A stretch of DNA of 46,630 nt, taken from positions 1 to 46,630 of the forward strand of contig JAJDHA010000007.1 of NCBI GenBank assembly GCA_030265965.1, in the 5' to 3' direction. Shown piece by piece: positions 8,559 to 17,823 of the stretch. Every line of letters begins with the position of its first letter. The stretch's first letter is position 1. The translations under genes and the position numbers were made by a program. The DNA is from Odoribacter sp. OttesenSCG-928-L07. Lineage in GTDB: Bacteria > Bacteroidota > Bacteroidia > Bacteroidales > BM520. The notes beneath the pieces are model-generated. The model was given only the letters and a program-made list of their open reading frames with translations, did no database searches and was not told the origin of the DNA.

Positions 8559-9926
8559 ATGAAACCAAACAAATATCAAAGATATATCTACAACTTGTCG
8601 ATGGCAGTTGATGCTGTGATGGCAAATAAATTCAGGTCGTTCCTTACAGCTTTGGGAATTATCTTTGGTGTTGGAGCAGTAATAGCAATGCTCGCTATAG
8701 GTAAAGGAGCAAGAAAAGAAATTATCGATCAAATGAAATATGTTGGAGTAAATAATATTATCATTACTCCAAAAGCTAACTCTGATGATAGCCAAACTGA
8801 AGGCAGTAAAACAATGCAAAAAAAGTTTTCAAAAGGACTTTCTATTGCAGATGGCGAATCAATTCTTAAAACTATTCCGACTGTTTCAATGGTCAGTCCT
8901 GAAGTTATTTATGAAGTTCTCGCAGTATCATCAGGAAAATCAGCAAACGTAAGTCTTAACGGAGTAACTCCGGATTTCTTTTCAATATTTAATGTCAACA
9001 TTGTTGAAGGACAGGTTTTTAATGAAGAGCAACTTATTAATGGCGCACCTGTTTGTATTATAGGTTCTAATATTAAAACAAAATTTTTTACAGATACTGA
9101 TCCAATCGGACGGTACATAAAATGTGGAAGTATTAATTTGAAGGTTATTGGTGTAATAGAAAAAATGGCGATAAGCGCATCTCCCGGTCAAGATTTGGGA
9201 ATATCAAATTATAACGAAGGAATCTATGCTCCTATACAAACAGTTTTGCTGAGGTATATGGATAGATCTGTCGTAACATCTGCAAACCTTAGAGCCAACT
9301 CATCAACTGTAATTAGCGACGGAAATTCAATAATTTCAATGTCGAGTATTAAAGGCTCTTCCAAAAGTTCCGAGAATAATCAAATTGATAAATTGGTAGT
9401 TCATGTTGCTAATACAGAAGATATTATACAAACAGCAGAAGTAATTACCAAAATGTTGAAAAGACGGCATAGTGATCTTGAAGATTTTAGTATTGTAATT
9501 CCGGAAGTTCTTCTAAAACAAGAACAAAGAACAAAAGATATCTTTAATATTGTCTTAGGCGCTATTGCAAGCATCTCATTGATAGTTGGCGGTATTGGCA
9601 TTATGAATATCATGCTCGCATCAGTAATGGAACGAACAAAAGAAATTGGTACCCGACTCGCAATCGGAGCAACAAAAAAAGATATTACATTTCAGTTTCT
9701 TTCCGAAGCAACAATAATTAGTCTTATCGGAGGTATAGTAGGCATTTTGCTTGGATATGCAATATCGAAAATGATAACGTCCATAACAGATATCTTAACA
9801 ATTGTATCTTTCAGTTCAATATTAATCTCTTTTGGTGTTTCCGCAACAATTGGTATTTGTTTCGGATATATGCCGGCAAAAAAAGCTGCTAATCAAAATC
9901 CTGTTGAATCGCTTCGTTATGAATAA
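8559..9926 (+). CDS. MacB-like ABC transporter permease (MacB_PCD + FtsX)
   Basis: This 455-residue permease has the MacB topology: a transmembrane helix after the amphipathic start (NKFRSFLTALGIIFGVGAVIAMLAIG), a large periplasmic core domain at about 55-310, then an FtsX block of three helices beginning near 325. VGGIGIMNIMLASVMERTKEIG is the conserved coupling segment. There are no Walker A/B or signature sequences, so unlike E. coli MacB it has no fused ATPase domain and depends on a separate ATP-binding protein. That ATPase is not encoded in this window next to the adaptor or the TolC gene. It probably exports a peptide, lipid or antibiotic-like compound; the substrate is unknown. Confidence 0.93.
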   Translation: MKPNKYQRYIYNLSMAVDAVMANKFRSFLTALGIIFGVGAVIAMLAIGKGARKEIIDQMKYVGVNNIIITPKANSDDSQTEGSKTMQKKFSKGLSIADGESILKTIPTVSMVSPEVIYEVLAVSSGKSANVSLNGVTPDFFSIFNVNIVEGQVFNEEQLINGAPVCIIGSNIKTKFFTDTDPIGRYIKCGSINLKVIGVIEKMAISASPGQDLGISNYNEGIYAPIQTVLLRYMDRSVVTSANLRANSSTVISDGNSIISMSSIKGSSKSSENNQIDKLVVHVANTEDIIQTAEVITKMLKRRHSDLEDFSIVIPEVLLKQEQRTKDIFNIVLGAIASISLIVGGIGIMNIMLASVMERTKEIGTRLAIGATKKDITFQFLSEATIISLIGGIVGILLGYAISKMITSITDILTIVSFSSILISFGVSATIGICFGYMPAKKAANQNPVESLRYE

Positions 9927-9927
9927 C

Positions 9928-11427
9928 ATGAATAAATATTTTGCTATGCGAAAAATCATCATATTACTGTTTCTCATTATTCCTTGTTTTGCCTTATCTC
10001 AAGAGAATCAATATAATCCCCAGATAACACGATTAACTCTCGAAGATGTTATTCAAATCGCACAACAACAGTCGCCAAGCGCAATGTCGGCACGACATAG
10101 ATTTAAAAATAGCTACTGGCAATACAGATATTTTAAAGCTAATTATATGCCGCAGGTATCTCTCTATGGAAATCCGCTTCAGTTTGAAAATCAGAATAGA
10201 ATGATAGAAACACCTACCGGCTCAGAGTTCGTAAGGTATAATCAAATATATTCCGATTTAAGCCTTGGAATTGATCAAGCAGTTGGTTTTACAGGTGGTA
10301 ATTTATCGGTTTTTACAAACCTTGGTTATACAATGAATTTTAAAGAAGATACAATGTACTTTTCTTCTGCACCAATTAATGTTCGTTATACTCAACCCAT
10401 TTTCGGATATAATTCTTACAAATGGGAACGAAAAATTGAACCGATAAAATTTAAGGAAGCACAGCAGTCTTACATAGAATCAATGGAAGATGTGGCGATT
10501 ACCGCTGCAAATTATTTTTTCAGTTGTTTGCTCGCGCAGATGAATAAGAGTATTCAAGAAATTAATCTTGCAAATAATGATACCCTGCACCAAATTGCGC
10601 AAGGTCGATATATGATGGGTACAATAGCTGAAAATGAAGTTCTTAATATGGAACTGAATTATCTTAATTCGAAGTCGCAACTTGAAACCGCAAAGTTGGA
10701 TCTGGAAATGAATCTCTTCGATTTAAAATCCTTCCTACGAATTAAAGAAGATGCAGAAATCGAATTAATTCCTCCGGCAATCATTCCGGAACTCGAAATT
10801 GATGCTGATGAAGCTGTTATCCAAGCTAATGAAAATCGCTCAGATGTATTATCTTACGAGCGTCAATTAATTGAAGCTGAACAAGCTTTGACAAAAGCAA
10901 AACGAGAAGGCAGATTCTCGATGGACTTATCATTAACCTACGGACTTGATAAAACTGCCCCGACATTTCCGCAAGCATATAGAGAACCTTCGCAAAGACA
11001 AGTTGCAATGCTCGGTATTAATGTTCCGATTTTGGACTGGGGACGCGCAAAAGGACAAATCAAAATGGCGGAATCACAGCAAGAATTGATAAGAACCACA
11101 GTTGAACAAAATATTATCGACTTCAATCAAGAAATCTATATAAAAGCAAAACAGTTTAATATGCAATACAGTCAATTAATGATTGCCGCAAAAAGTGATA
11201 CTGTTGCACAAAAACGTTATGAATTTACTAAACAAAGATATTTAATCGGTACTATCGATATTACAGAATTAAACAGTTCATTAGCCGATAAAGATAGTAA
11301 TCAGCGAGGTTATATTGCTGCATTGCAACAGTTTTGGGTTAATTATTTTCAAATAAGAAGATTAACCTTGTACGATTTTGTTAGAAAAGAAAAAATAAAA
11401 ACAGAAATAGATGTATTAATGCAGTAA
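9928..11427 (+). CDS. TolC-like outer-membrane efflux protein
   Basis: This is a TolC/OEP-family protein. It has a signal peptide MRKIIILLFLIIPCFALS and the N-terminal strand RLTLEDVIQIAQQQSPS that typifies the family. Two long helical repeats follow, each ending in an alpha-barrel signature (APINVRYTQPIFGYNSYKW and LGINVPILDWGRAKGQIK). It would form the outer-membrane duct of the exporter encoded by the two genes before it. The frame stays open back to 9832 inside the permease gene, but ATG 9928, one base after that gene's stop, or ATG 9946, which begins exactly at the signal peptide, are better starts. I list 9928 (499 residues); 9946 would give 493. Confidence 0.92.
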   Translation: MNKYFAMRKIIILLFLIIPCFALSQENQYNPQITRLTLEDVIQIAQQQSPSAMSARHRFKNSYWQYRYFKANYMPQVSLYGNPLQFENQNRMIETPTGSEFVRYNQIYSDLSLGIDQAVGFTGGNLSVFTNLGYTMNFKEDTMYFSSAPINVRYTQPIFGYNSYKWERKIEPIKFKEAQQSYIESMEDVAITAANYFFSCLLAQMNKSIQEINLANNDTLHQIAQGRYMMGTIAENEVLNMELNYLNSKSQLETAKLDLEMNLFDLKSFLRIKEDAEIELIPPAIIPELEIDADEAVIQANENRSDVLSYERQLIEAEQALTKAKREGRFSMDLSLTYGLDKTAPTFPQAYREPSQRQVAMLGINVPILDWGRAKGQIKMAESQQELIRTTVEQNIIDFNQEIYIKAKQFNMQYSQLMIAAKSDTVAQKRYEFTKQRYLIGTIDITELNSSLADKDSNQRGYIAALQQFWVNYFQIRRLTLYDFVRKEKIKTEIDVLMQ

Positions 11428-11440
11428 AAGCATCTTCCGC

Positions 11441-11488
11441 AACGTCTCAAAAAAATATGTAATCCTGAAAATTCTGTCATTCTATCCA
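11441..11488 (+). repeat. Degenerate copy of the hairpin element
   Basis: The CAACGTCTC right arm of the hairpin at 1751-1759 recurs at 11441-11449. The 23 bases at 11466-11488 match 1814-1836 at 19 positions. The left arm and the 9-bp units are absent, so this looks like a decayed relative, located just upstream of rdgB. Confidence 0.5.
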
Positions 11489-11505
11489 CATCAAACCATA
11501 ATTAA

Positions 11506-12084
11506 ATGAAAATTGTTTTCGCAACCAACAATAAACACAAACTTGAAGAAGCACAAGCAAAACTAAAAGGTACTGAAATAGAAATTATTTCTCTTGAAGA
11601 ATTAGGTTTTAACGAAGAAATTGAAGAAACTGCAGAAACAATAGATGGTAATGCAATAATTAAAGCGGAATATATTTTTGATAAATTTAATGTCAACGTT
11701 TTTGCTGATGATACCGGATTGGAAGTTGAATCATTAAACGGAGCTCCAGGAGTTTACTCTTCAAGATATGCTGGCGAACACGTTACTTATGAAGATAATG
11801 TAAATAAGCTACTTAAAGAAATGCGAGGAAAAGAAAATAGAAATGCTCGTTTTCTAACAGCCATTTGTTTAATCCTTAATGGAGAAAAACATATTTTCCA
11901 CGGTATTGTTAACGGAAAAATCATAGATGTCCCTCAAGGAATAGGAGGTTTCGGTTATGATCCTGTTTTTGTTCCTGATGGATACACAGAAACATTTGCC
12001 GAACTCCCATTAGAAATAAAAAACAAAATAAGCCACAGAGGCAAAGCCTTAGAAGAACTTAGAAGTTTCTTGATAAAAAACTAA
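11506..12084 (+). CDS. rdgB: XTP/dITP diphosphatase (RdgB/HAM1)
   Basis: The 192-residue protein is a standard-length non-canonical purine NTP pyrophosphatase. It converts XTP and dITP/ITP to monophosphates and keeps deaminated purines out of nucleic acids. Family motifs are present: the N-terminal IVFATNNKHKLEEAQ, ETIDGNAIIKA, the catalytic/metal stretch FADDTGLEVESLNGAPGVYS, GFGYDPVFVPDG and the closing KNKISHRGKAL. Its stop codon overlaps the first bases of a terminator stem. A decayed repeat lies in its upstream gap and no clear promoter box is visible there. Confidence 0.97.
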   Translation: MKIVFATNNKHKLEEAQAKLKGTEIEIISLEELGFNEEIEETAETIDGNAIIKAEYIFDKFNVNVFADDTGLEVESLNGAPGVYSSRYAGEHVTYEDNVNKLLKEMRGKENRNARFLTAICLILNGEKHIFHGIVNGKIIDVPQGIGGFGYDPVFVPDGYTETFAELPLEIKNKISHRGKALEELRSFLIKN

Positions 12085-12104
12085 CTCCTTATTTAGGAGT
12101 TTTA
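12083..12104 (+). terminator. Rho-independent terminator after rdgB
   Basis: A 6-bp stem AACTCC (12083-12088) pairs with GGAGTT (12096-12101) around a TTATTTA loop and runs into TTT. It is a modest stem with a short T-run, placed directly at the rdgB stop. Confidence 0.6.
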
Positions 12105-12171
12105 TCTATTTTGTCGGCTTTATCCATTTTATCGGTTTTATCCGTAGAGACGTAGCGCGCTACGTCTCTAC
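12100..12171 (-). repeat. Hairpin plus 9-bp tandem-repeat intergenic element, copy 2
   Basis: Read on the minus strand, a perfect 28-bp palindrome (half-site GTAGAGACGTAGCG, 12171-12144) is followed by five 9-bp units YSGAYAAAR (12144-12100). Order and orientation relative to the preceding gene are the same as in copy 1 at 1735. The inner stem differs from copy 1 by a compensated base-pair change (TTG/CAA versus TAG/CTA), which suggests that the fold is what is kept. The first base coincides with the last base of the stop codon of the minus-strand outer-membrane protein gene. Confidence 0.85.
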
Positions 12172-13697
12172 TAAAACCTAAATCCAAAAGTCAACTGAAA
12201 TTGATTTGTATTATATACGTTTTTGGAAGCTTCAACATAGTATCTATCATAAGGATAAAAATCAACATCTTCCGTAACGAAAGCATAACCAAAATCGGTA
12301 TAAAATCCGCCAAAACTTAATCCAAGACCAGCACCAATAGTCATACGTTCACCACCAGAATTGATTTGTTTAGATTTATAAGGTGAGGTTTCATAGGCAT
12401 AACCGGCTCTTACTCTAAGTATTCCGAATATCCATTCTGTTCCTACTGCTATATTATGACCGACTCCATAATTATTACTGATTAACTCATTAGTGTAATC
12501 GTATGAATATGCGGGATCTTTAAATTTAGCTTTTGAATAATCTTGAAAAGTGTAATCAACATTTATAGAACCATTTTGACCAATAACAAATCCCAAACTT
12601 CCAATTAATTTCAGTGGTGTTCTAAGTACGTACTCATAAGTGCCAAAAGCATTGTTAGCGGCGTAAGTATAATTACCTCCACCATCTAAATCAATGTAAG
12701 AAGAAATTTCAGCAGAATAATCATCATCCATATTATATCGTGTAGGAGTATGTAAAGCCAAACCTACTCTTAACCATTTAATAGGTTTGTAAATTGCACC
12801 GATTTTAAAATTAACTCCAGATCCTGAAGTATATAAATTAGTTGAATATGTCATAGATTGAAAGAAAGGATTTGGTATTGCAACAGTATCACTTTCTTTT
12901 TCAGTAATAATGTATTGTTCGTGATAGGAGAAATACGGTACTCCGAGAGTAGCTCCAACATATAGTTTATCTGAATAATTAAATCCGCCGGAAATTACAA
13001 ATTCATTCATTGAACCTCTAGTAAGCATCCTTATTGTTTGGTCAACCTGGCCACCTTCCATATCAGAAAAGAATGAAAGATTACCAGTGTTATCATAATC
13101 AATAAATAAGATATCATTATTAAAAGCAAGTCCTGTCGTAAAAGGGTCTAAATTAAGTTTATCGGTTAAAATATATCCTTCATCGTCTATATAAAAAGTT
13201 GGATTATTATAGTTTGCATCATCAATCCATTGAGTTGTAATAGAGCTTGTTTCATTAAAACCTTTCATTAAAACGTCTCTCTTGAAATTATTTGTCCTAT
13301 TAACTCCTAATCCGAATTGAAAATATTTGAAACCGCTTTGAGCAACAGCTCCTGAAGTTGGTATGGCAAAAATTGCCCCAAAACTACCAATGTTAAAATT
13401 AATTGTTTCATCATTACGTCTTCCACTTTCTAAATAATCTGCTGAAGAAGTTGAAAATACTATTGATGGCGTGAATGTTAAATCAGAATTTCTATATACA
13501 CCTATGCCAGCAGGATTAATTGATAAAGAGGTAAAGTTAGCACCTAAAGCACCAATGGAACCTGCCATAGAAGTTGATTTTGCATTGCCTGTCGCATAAT
13601 TTAATCTTGAGAATCTTAATGCATCTTCGGGTGTTTGAGCTGATAAACCAATGCTAATAAAAAATATAAGGGTTATTATTAAATTTAACTTTTTCAT
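12171..13697 (-). CDS. OmpP1/FadL-like outer-membrane beta-barrel protein
   Basis: The 508-residue product has a signal peptide (MKKLNLIITLIFFISIGLSA) and ends in the aromatic strand FQLTFGFRF expected of an outer-membrane barrel. The N-terminal region GSIGALGANFTSLSINPAG, followed by an Asn-Pro-Ala-Gly turn and GVYRNSD, matches a Bacteroidota group commonly annotated as 'hemin receptor' or outer-membrane transport protein of the OmpP1/FadL/TodX clan. I see no haem-specific motif and would not assign haem as the ligand. ATG 13697 is preferred; a TTG two codons upstream (13703) is possible. It lies 23 bases downstream of the low-complexity lipoprotein gene on the same strand, probably in one transcript. 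Confidence 0.85.
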   Translation of the reverse strand: MKKLNLIITLIFFISIGLSAQTPEDALRFSRLNYATGNAKSTSMAGSIGALGANFTSLSINPAGIGVYRNSDLTFTPSIVFSTSSADYLESGRRNDETINFNIGSFGAIFAIPTSGAVAQSGFKYFQFGLGVNRTNNFKRDVLMKGFNETSSITTQWIDDANYNNPTFYIDDEGYILTDKLNLDPFTTGLAFNNDILFIDYDNTGNLSFFSDMEGGQVDQTIRMLTRGSMNEFVISGGFNYSDKLYVGATLGVPYFSYHEQYIITEKESDTVAIPNPFFQSMTYSTNLYTSGSGVNFKIGAIYKPIKWLRVGLALHTPTRYNMDDDYSAEISSYIDLDGGGNYTYAANNAFGTYEYVLRTPLKLIGSLGFVIGQNGSINVDYTFQDYSKAKFKDPAYSYDYTNELISNNYGVGHNIAVGTEWIFGILRVRAGYAYETSPYKSKQINSGGERMTIGAGLGLSFGGFYTDFGYAFVTEDVDFYPYDRYYVEASKNVYNTNQFQLTFGFRF

Positions 13698-13720
13698 GAT
13701 CAATGTTTTTTTAATTTTTA

Positions 13721-15244
13721 TTATCTTCTACCTCCGCTACTACTTCCACTTCTTGATGATGAAGAACCTGAAGAGCTACTTCCACCGCTTCTTGAAGAAG
13801 AACTGCTACTTGAACTCGGTGCTGAATAAGAAGAGCTACTGCTTCTTGATGGAGAAGAATATGATGAATTGTTACTTCTTGATGGAGAAGAATATGAAGA
13901 ACTGCTTCCCGATGAAGAACTATTGCTTCTTGAAGGAGTAGAATATGAAGATGAACTTCTACTTGATGATGAGCTACTGCTTCTATTAGGAGTTACAGTT
14001 GAAGAATTCCTATTATTAGAAGGTGCCGAGTAATTGTTGTTACTTCTTGATGATGAGCTGCCATTGTTTGATGGTGTAATATTCCCCGAAGAATTTCTAT
14101 TTGTAGATGAAGAACTTGAACTACCACGATTAATGTTGCTGCTGTTTGTATTAGAAGAACTGCTGTTTGAATTGTTGCGATTAGTTGTACCGGTAGTATT
14201 AGAACCACTACGAGGATTGTTGTAGTCTATACTACTTCTTGGTACTGTAACCTTTGGTGTTTGATAGTTGGATGGTTTCTCGTATCTTGAGTTATTTGTA
14301 GTACCGCTTGATCGGCCACTTGTAGAGCTATTAGCTCTGCCAGATGAATCATTGTTAGAGCTAACGCTTTGAACGTTAGTGCTATTTGAGTTTGAATCAG
14401 AAATAGAACCTCTATTGCTTGTACTTGCATTTGTGCGGCCGCTACTAGTATTAGTACCACCAGCATTAATATTTGTACCATTATTATTTGAACTGGAAAC
14501 ATTGCCTGTATTACTTGGTTGTCTGCCACTTCCGACTGTGGTTGTTCCGGTTGAACCGTAAACTCCATCATGGCCATCTCTTGGTGAACGTGGAGTATTA
14601 TGAACTGTCGGACGAGGTTTCGGTTCATGCCATCCCGGATAATGATTTCCCGACCAATAACCATCCCAGTAACCATCCCAATAACCGTGATGATATCCAT
14701 GATGATAACCACCACCATAATATCCACCATACCAACTGCCATGGTAAGGATAACCCCAAGAATAATACCATGGATCGTAGTACCAAGGACGATAATGTCC
14801 GTAGTGCCAACTGTTATAAGGATAATAACCATAATAGAAACCTAAGCCTAAGCCAACTCCGATTCCCCAACTGGAACCATAATAGCCTCCACCATAATTA
14901 TTCACATAAATAGTTGTTCCTGCACTTGAAGTATTACCTGTGTAATAATATTCATCAGTATAAAAATCATCATAATAACTAGTTGTAACATAATCTGAAT
15001 CAAATCTTCTGATTCTTGAAGAATATTCAAAATCAGAATAATTGCTGATGTCAATTTCTTCGGATGAAGATGTCTTTGTTGTTTCAGGAGGTGTTTGTGT
15101 CGCAATGTGAGTAGTGGTTTTTGTTCTTGTAACAGTTTCTCCGTCAAAGTAAACATCATCATAAGCACTGACATTTGAAACTGACGAACAAGCTGTGATT
15201 GATAGTACCAACAAAATTCCGATGGTTAATTTAATTGTTTTCAT
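13721..15244 (-). CDS. Low-complexity Tyr/Gly- and Ser/Asn-rich lipoprotein
   Basis: The 507-residue protein has a lipoprotein signal peptide ending in ITA-Cys19. Residues about 60-105 are acidic and Tyr-rich. About 110-215 is a Gly/Tyr/Trp/His region with repeats such as [13 protein letters not shown] and HHGYHHGY. From about 235 to the end it is almost entirely Ser, Asn, Thr, Arg and Gly, with repeated YSSPSRS-type units and a terminal SSSGGRR. The DNA of the tail carries 23-bp direct repeats at 13842, 13875 and 13926. Comparable Bacteroidota proteins are often labelled vitellogenin-like by low-complexity similarity, which says nothing about function. A surface or adhesive role is only a guess. 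A good ribosome-binding site, GGAGG (15258-15254), precedes the ATG, unusual among its neighbours. Confidence 0.85.
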   Translation of the reverse strand: MKTIKLTIGILLVLSITACSSVSNVSAYDDVYFDGETVTRTKTTTHIATQTPPETTKTSSSEEIDISNYSDFEYSSRIRRFDSDYVTTSYYDDFYTDEYYYTGNTSSAGTTIYVNNYGGGYYGSSWGIGVGLGLGFYYGYYPYNSWHYGHYRPWYYDPWYYSWGYPYHGSWYGGYYGGGYHHGYHHGYWDGYWDGYWSGNHYPGWHEPKPRPTVHNTPRSPRDGHDGVYGSTGTTTVGSGRQPSNTGNVSSSNNNGTNINAGGTNTSSGRTNASTSNRGSISDSNSNSTNVQSVSSNNDSSGRANSSTSGRSSGTTNNSRYEKPSNYQTPKVTVPRSSIDYNNPRSGSNTTGTTNRNNSNSSSSNTNSSNINRGSSSSSSTNRNSSGNITPSNNGSSSSRSNNNYSAPSNNRNSSTVTPNRSSSSSSSRSSSSYSTPSRSNSSSSGSSSSYSSPSRSNNSSYSSPSRSSSSSYSAPSSSSSSSSRSGGSSSSGSSSSRSGSSSGGRR

Positions 15245-15276
15245 TTCTTGTTTCCTCCATATTAATTTAAAATTAT

Positions 15277-15284
15277 TACTTTTG
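15277..15284 (+). promoter_or_regulatory. -7 promoter box upstream of proS
   Basis: TACTTTTG fits the Bacteroidota TAnnTTTG box and lies 54 bases before the proS ATG. No TTG at the usual 19-21 bp spacing was found. It sits in the 94-bp gap between the divergent lipoprotein gene and proS. Confidence 0.55.
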
Positions 15285-15338
15285 CACTTTCATCAATTGC
15301 AGCGTAAGCATGCAATTATTATACCAAACTTTTTTAAG

Positions 15339-16814
15339 ATGGCAAAAGATTTTACTACACGCGAAGAGAATTATTCGCAATGGTACAACGATATTGTACA
15401 AAGAGCAGATTTAGCTGAAAATTCATCTGTTAGAGGATGTATGGTTATTAAACCTTATGGTTATGCATTATGGGAAAAAATGCGTGATGTCCTTGATAAA
15501 ATGTTTAAAGATACAGGGCACTCGAATGCTTATTTCCCGTTGTTTATTCCAAAATCTTTCTTCAGTCGAGAAGCAAAACATGTTGACGGATTTGCTAAGG
15601 AATGCGCTGTGGTTACTCATTATCGTCTTAAAAATGACCCCGAAACAAATACTGTGGTGGTTGATCCTGCTGCAAAACTTGATGAAGAGTTAATTGTAAG
15701 ACCTACTTCTGAAACAATTATTTGGGATTCATATAAAAATTGGATACAATCTTACAGAGATTTACCAATTTTGATAAATCAATGGGCGAATGTAGTGAGA
15801 TGGGAAATGCGTACAAGATTGTTTCTTCGTACCGCTGAATTCCTTTGGCAAGAGGGACATACTGCTCATGCTACCAGCGATGAAGCAATTCAAGAAGCTG
15901 AACAAATGATGAATGTTTATGCAGATTTTGCTGAAAATTATATGGCTGTTCCGGTTCTTAGAGGTGTTAAATCTCCAAACGAACGCTTTGCAGGTGCAAT
16001 TGAAACATACTGTATTGAGGCACTTATGCAAGACGGTAAAGCTTTGCAAGCTGGAACTTCACATTTCCTCGGTCAAAATTTTGCCAAAGCTTTTGATGTG
16101 AAATTTTTAGATAAAGATAATACCCTACAATATGTTTGGGCAACATCTTGGGGAGTGTCAACAAGATTAATTGGCGCATTAATTATGTCACATTCAGATG
16201 ATAACGGATTAGTGTTGCCTCCAAAACTTGCTCCTATTCAAGTAGTTATTATTCCAATCTACAAAAATGAAGAGCAACTTGCTCTAATATCGGAAACTGC
16301 TTTAAAGATCAAAGCAGAGCTGCAAGCAAAAGGAGTTAGTGTGAAATTTGATGATAGAGATCAATATCGTCCGGGTTGGAAGTTTAATGAATACGAGTTT
16401 AAAGGTGTTCCAGTTCGTTTGGCTTTAGGTCCACGCGATCTTGAACAAGGAACAATAGAAGTTACTCGTAGAGATACGCTCGAGAAAAATGTGATGCAAA
16501 TTGCGGATATCTCCGAAAAAGTATATCATCTTTTAGATGCAATTCAATCGAACCTATACAACAAAGCAGTGGATTATAGAGCAGAAATGACTTCTGTGGC
16601 TAATACTTGGGAAGAATTCTGTGATTTAATCGAAAATAAAGGCGGGTTTGTTTACGCGCATTGGGATGGTACTGATGAAACAGAAGTTGCCATTAAAGAA
16701 AAAACCAAAGCAACTATCCGCGTTATTCCTATGGATGATAATTGTGAAGAAGGAAATTGTATTTATTCCGGTAAACCAAGTAAAAGAAGAGTTGCATTTG
16801 CACGCGCTTATTAA
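15339..16814 (+). CDS. proS: Prolyl-tRNA synthetase (archaeal/eukaryal-type, short)
   Basis: The 491-residue class II synthetase charges tRNA-Pro. It is of the short type without the editing insertion of E. coli ProRS. Motif 2 and its surroundings are clear ([33 protein letters not shown]). Motif 3 is [19 protein letters not shown]. The anticodon-binding domain occupies about 315-420, and the protein closes with the conserved RVAFARAY tail. The frame is open 48 codons further upstream, but those codons overlap the divergent lipoprotein gene and the promoter box. ATG 15339, giving [20 protein letters not shown], matches the family N-terminus. mazG follows eight bases later. Confidence 0.96.
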   Translation: MAKDFTTREENYSQWYNDIVQRADLAENSSVRGCMVIKPYGYALWEKMRDVLDKMFKDTGHSNAYFPLFIPKSFFSREAKHVDGFAKECAVVTHYRLKNDPETNTVVVDPAAKLDEELIVRPTSETIIWDSYKNWIQSYRDLPILINQWANVVRWEMRTRLFLRTAEFLWQEGHTAHATSDEAIQEAEQMMNVYADFAENYMAVPVLRGVKSPNERFAGAIETYCIEALMQDGKALQAGTSHFLGQNFAKAFDVKFLDKDNTLQYVWATSWGVSTRLIGALIMSHSDDNGLVLPPKLAPIQVVIIPIYKNEEQLALISETALKIKAELQAKGVSVKFDDRDQYRPGWKFNEYEFKGVPVRLALGPRDLEQGTIEVTRRDTLEKNVMQIADISEKVYHLLDAIQSNLYNKAVDYRAEMTSVANTWEEFCDLIENKGGFVYAHWDGTDETEVAIKEKTKATIRVIPMDDNCEEGNCIYSGKPSKRRVAFARAY

Positions 16815-16822
16815 AATTCTTA

Positions 16823-17611
16823 ATGAAAAAAACTCCTGATATATTATTCCGTGAGCTTCTTGATATTATGGATAAGCTGAGGGCGGAATGTCCTTGGGAT
16901 AAAAAACAAGACATTCATAGCCTCAGACATTTAACTATTGAAGAAACTTATGAATTAGCAGATGCGATTATTGATAACGATTATCAAGAAATAAAAAATG
17001 AACTTGGAGATATACTTCTTCACATCGTGTTTTATGCAAAAATAGGAAGTGAGAGAAGTGATAATGAACATTTTGATATTTCGGATGTTATCGAAAGTAT
17101 TAATGAGAAATTGATCAGACGTCACCCTCACATCTTTAGCGATATCAATGCGGAAACCGATGAAGATGTCAAAGTTAATTGGGAGAAAATTAAACTTCAA
17201 GAAAAAGACAGGAAATCGGTGCTTTCGGGAGTGCCGACTTCTTTGCCTTCTTTAATTAAAGCGTATAGAATTCAGGATAAAGTTCATGGAGTTGGATTCG
17301 ATTGGGAAAATGTTGAACAAGTTTGGGACAAGGTCGAAGAAGAAATTGCTGAACTTCAAGAAGAATTAAAAACCGGCGAAAGCAAAGAAAATATCGAAAT
17401 GGAATTTGGCGACTTGCTTTTTGCCTTAATTAATTATGCAAGATTCATCGATGTAAATCCTGAAACCGCCTTAGAAAAAAGCAACAAAAAGTTTATCGCC
17501 CGATTCACACAATTAGAGAAAATCGCGAAAGAAAGAGGTAAATCTATTTCCGACATGACTCTTGAGGAAATGGAAAATATTTGGCAAGAAGTGAAAAAAA
17601 AATCTATATAA
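16823..17611 (+). CDS. mazG: Nucleoside triphosphate pyrophosphohydrolase MazG
   Basis: The 262-residue protein has the two tandem MazG domains of the E. coli-type enzyme. The first (about 8-115) carries LRAECPWDKKQDIHSLR and the metal-binding EETYELADAI...NELGDILLHIVFYA helices. The second (about 150-260) repeats the pattern with EEEIAELQEEL...EMEFGDLLFALINYARF. MazG hydrolyses NTPs, including aberrant dNTPs, to NMP and pyrophosphate. It follows proS by eight bases. It ends six bases from the convergent XRE regulator gene, leaving no room for a separate terminator. The chromosomal context shows no MazEF toxin pair. Confidence 0.95.
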   Translation: MKKTPDILFRELLDIMDKLRAECPWDKKQDIHSLRHLTIEETYELADAIIDNDYQEIKNELGDILLHIVFYAKIGSERSDNEHFDISDVIESINEKLIRRHPHIFSDINAETDEDVKVNWEKIKLQEKDRKSVLSGVPTSLPSLIKAYRIQDKVHGVGFDWENVEQVWDKVEEEIAELQEELKTGESKENIEMEFGDLLFALINYARFIDVNPETALEKSNKKFIARFTQLEKIAKERGKSISDMTLEEMENIWQEVKKKSI

Positions 17612-17617
17612 TCTTGC

Positions 17618-17821
17618 TTACTCAAAAACAAATATTTCTTCAATAGGTGCTTGCAGTGCACGAGAAATATCAATAGCCAATTTTAAGGAAGGATTATATT
17701 TTCCTGCTTCTAAACGAACAATAGTTTCTCTTCTAACTAACACTTTTTCAGCTAATTCCTCCTGAGTTAGATTTGCTAACTGGCGATACTTCTTCAAATT
17801 ACTTACGAACTTATATTCCAT
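17618..17821 (-). CDS. Small XRE/HTH_3 transcriptional regulator
   Basis: The 67-residue protein is essentially one Cro/CI-type helix-turn-helix domain: [19 protein letters not shown], then [24 protein letters not shown], then the hydrophobic end IEEIFVFE. Short regulators of this type usually bind as dimers to a nearby palindrome. It starts two bases after the stop of the DUF3796-like membrane gene and is cotranscribed with it. This membrane-protein plus small XRE pairing is recurrent. ATG 17821 is chosen over the overlapping GTG 17824. It probably autoregulates through the palindrome at 18256-18275; that is inference. Confidence 0.9.
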   Translation of the reverse strand: MEYKFVSNLKKYRQLANLTQEELAEKVLVRRETIVRLEAGKYNPSLKLAIDISRALQAPIEEIFVFE

Positions 17822-17823
17822 CA

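Noticed and set aside
9832..9927. Upstream extension of the TolC-like gene into the permease gene
   Set aside because: The extension would bury the clear signal peptide and overlaps the permease by 95 bases.
14227..14832. A 201-residue open frame on the minus strand inside the low-complexity lipoprotein gene, plus several smaller frames there
   Set aside because: They are frame shadows created by the repetitive, stop-poor DNA. Their composition (long Ile/Met/Val runs) is unlike a real protein, and the lipoprotein frame has a signal peptide and ribosome-binding site.
15195..15338. Forty-eight extra N-terminal codons for ProRS
   Set aside because: They overlap the divergent lipoprotein gene and the promoter box, and ProRS relatives start at the [12 protein letters not shown] region.
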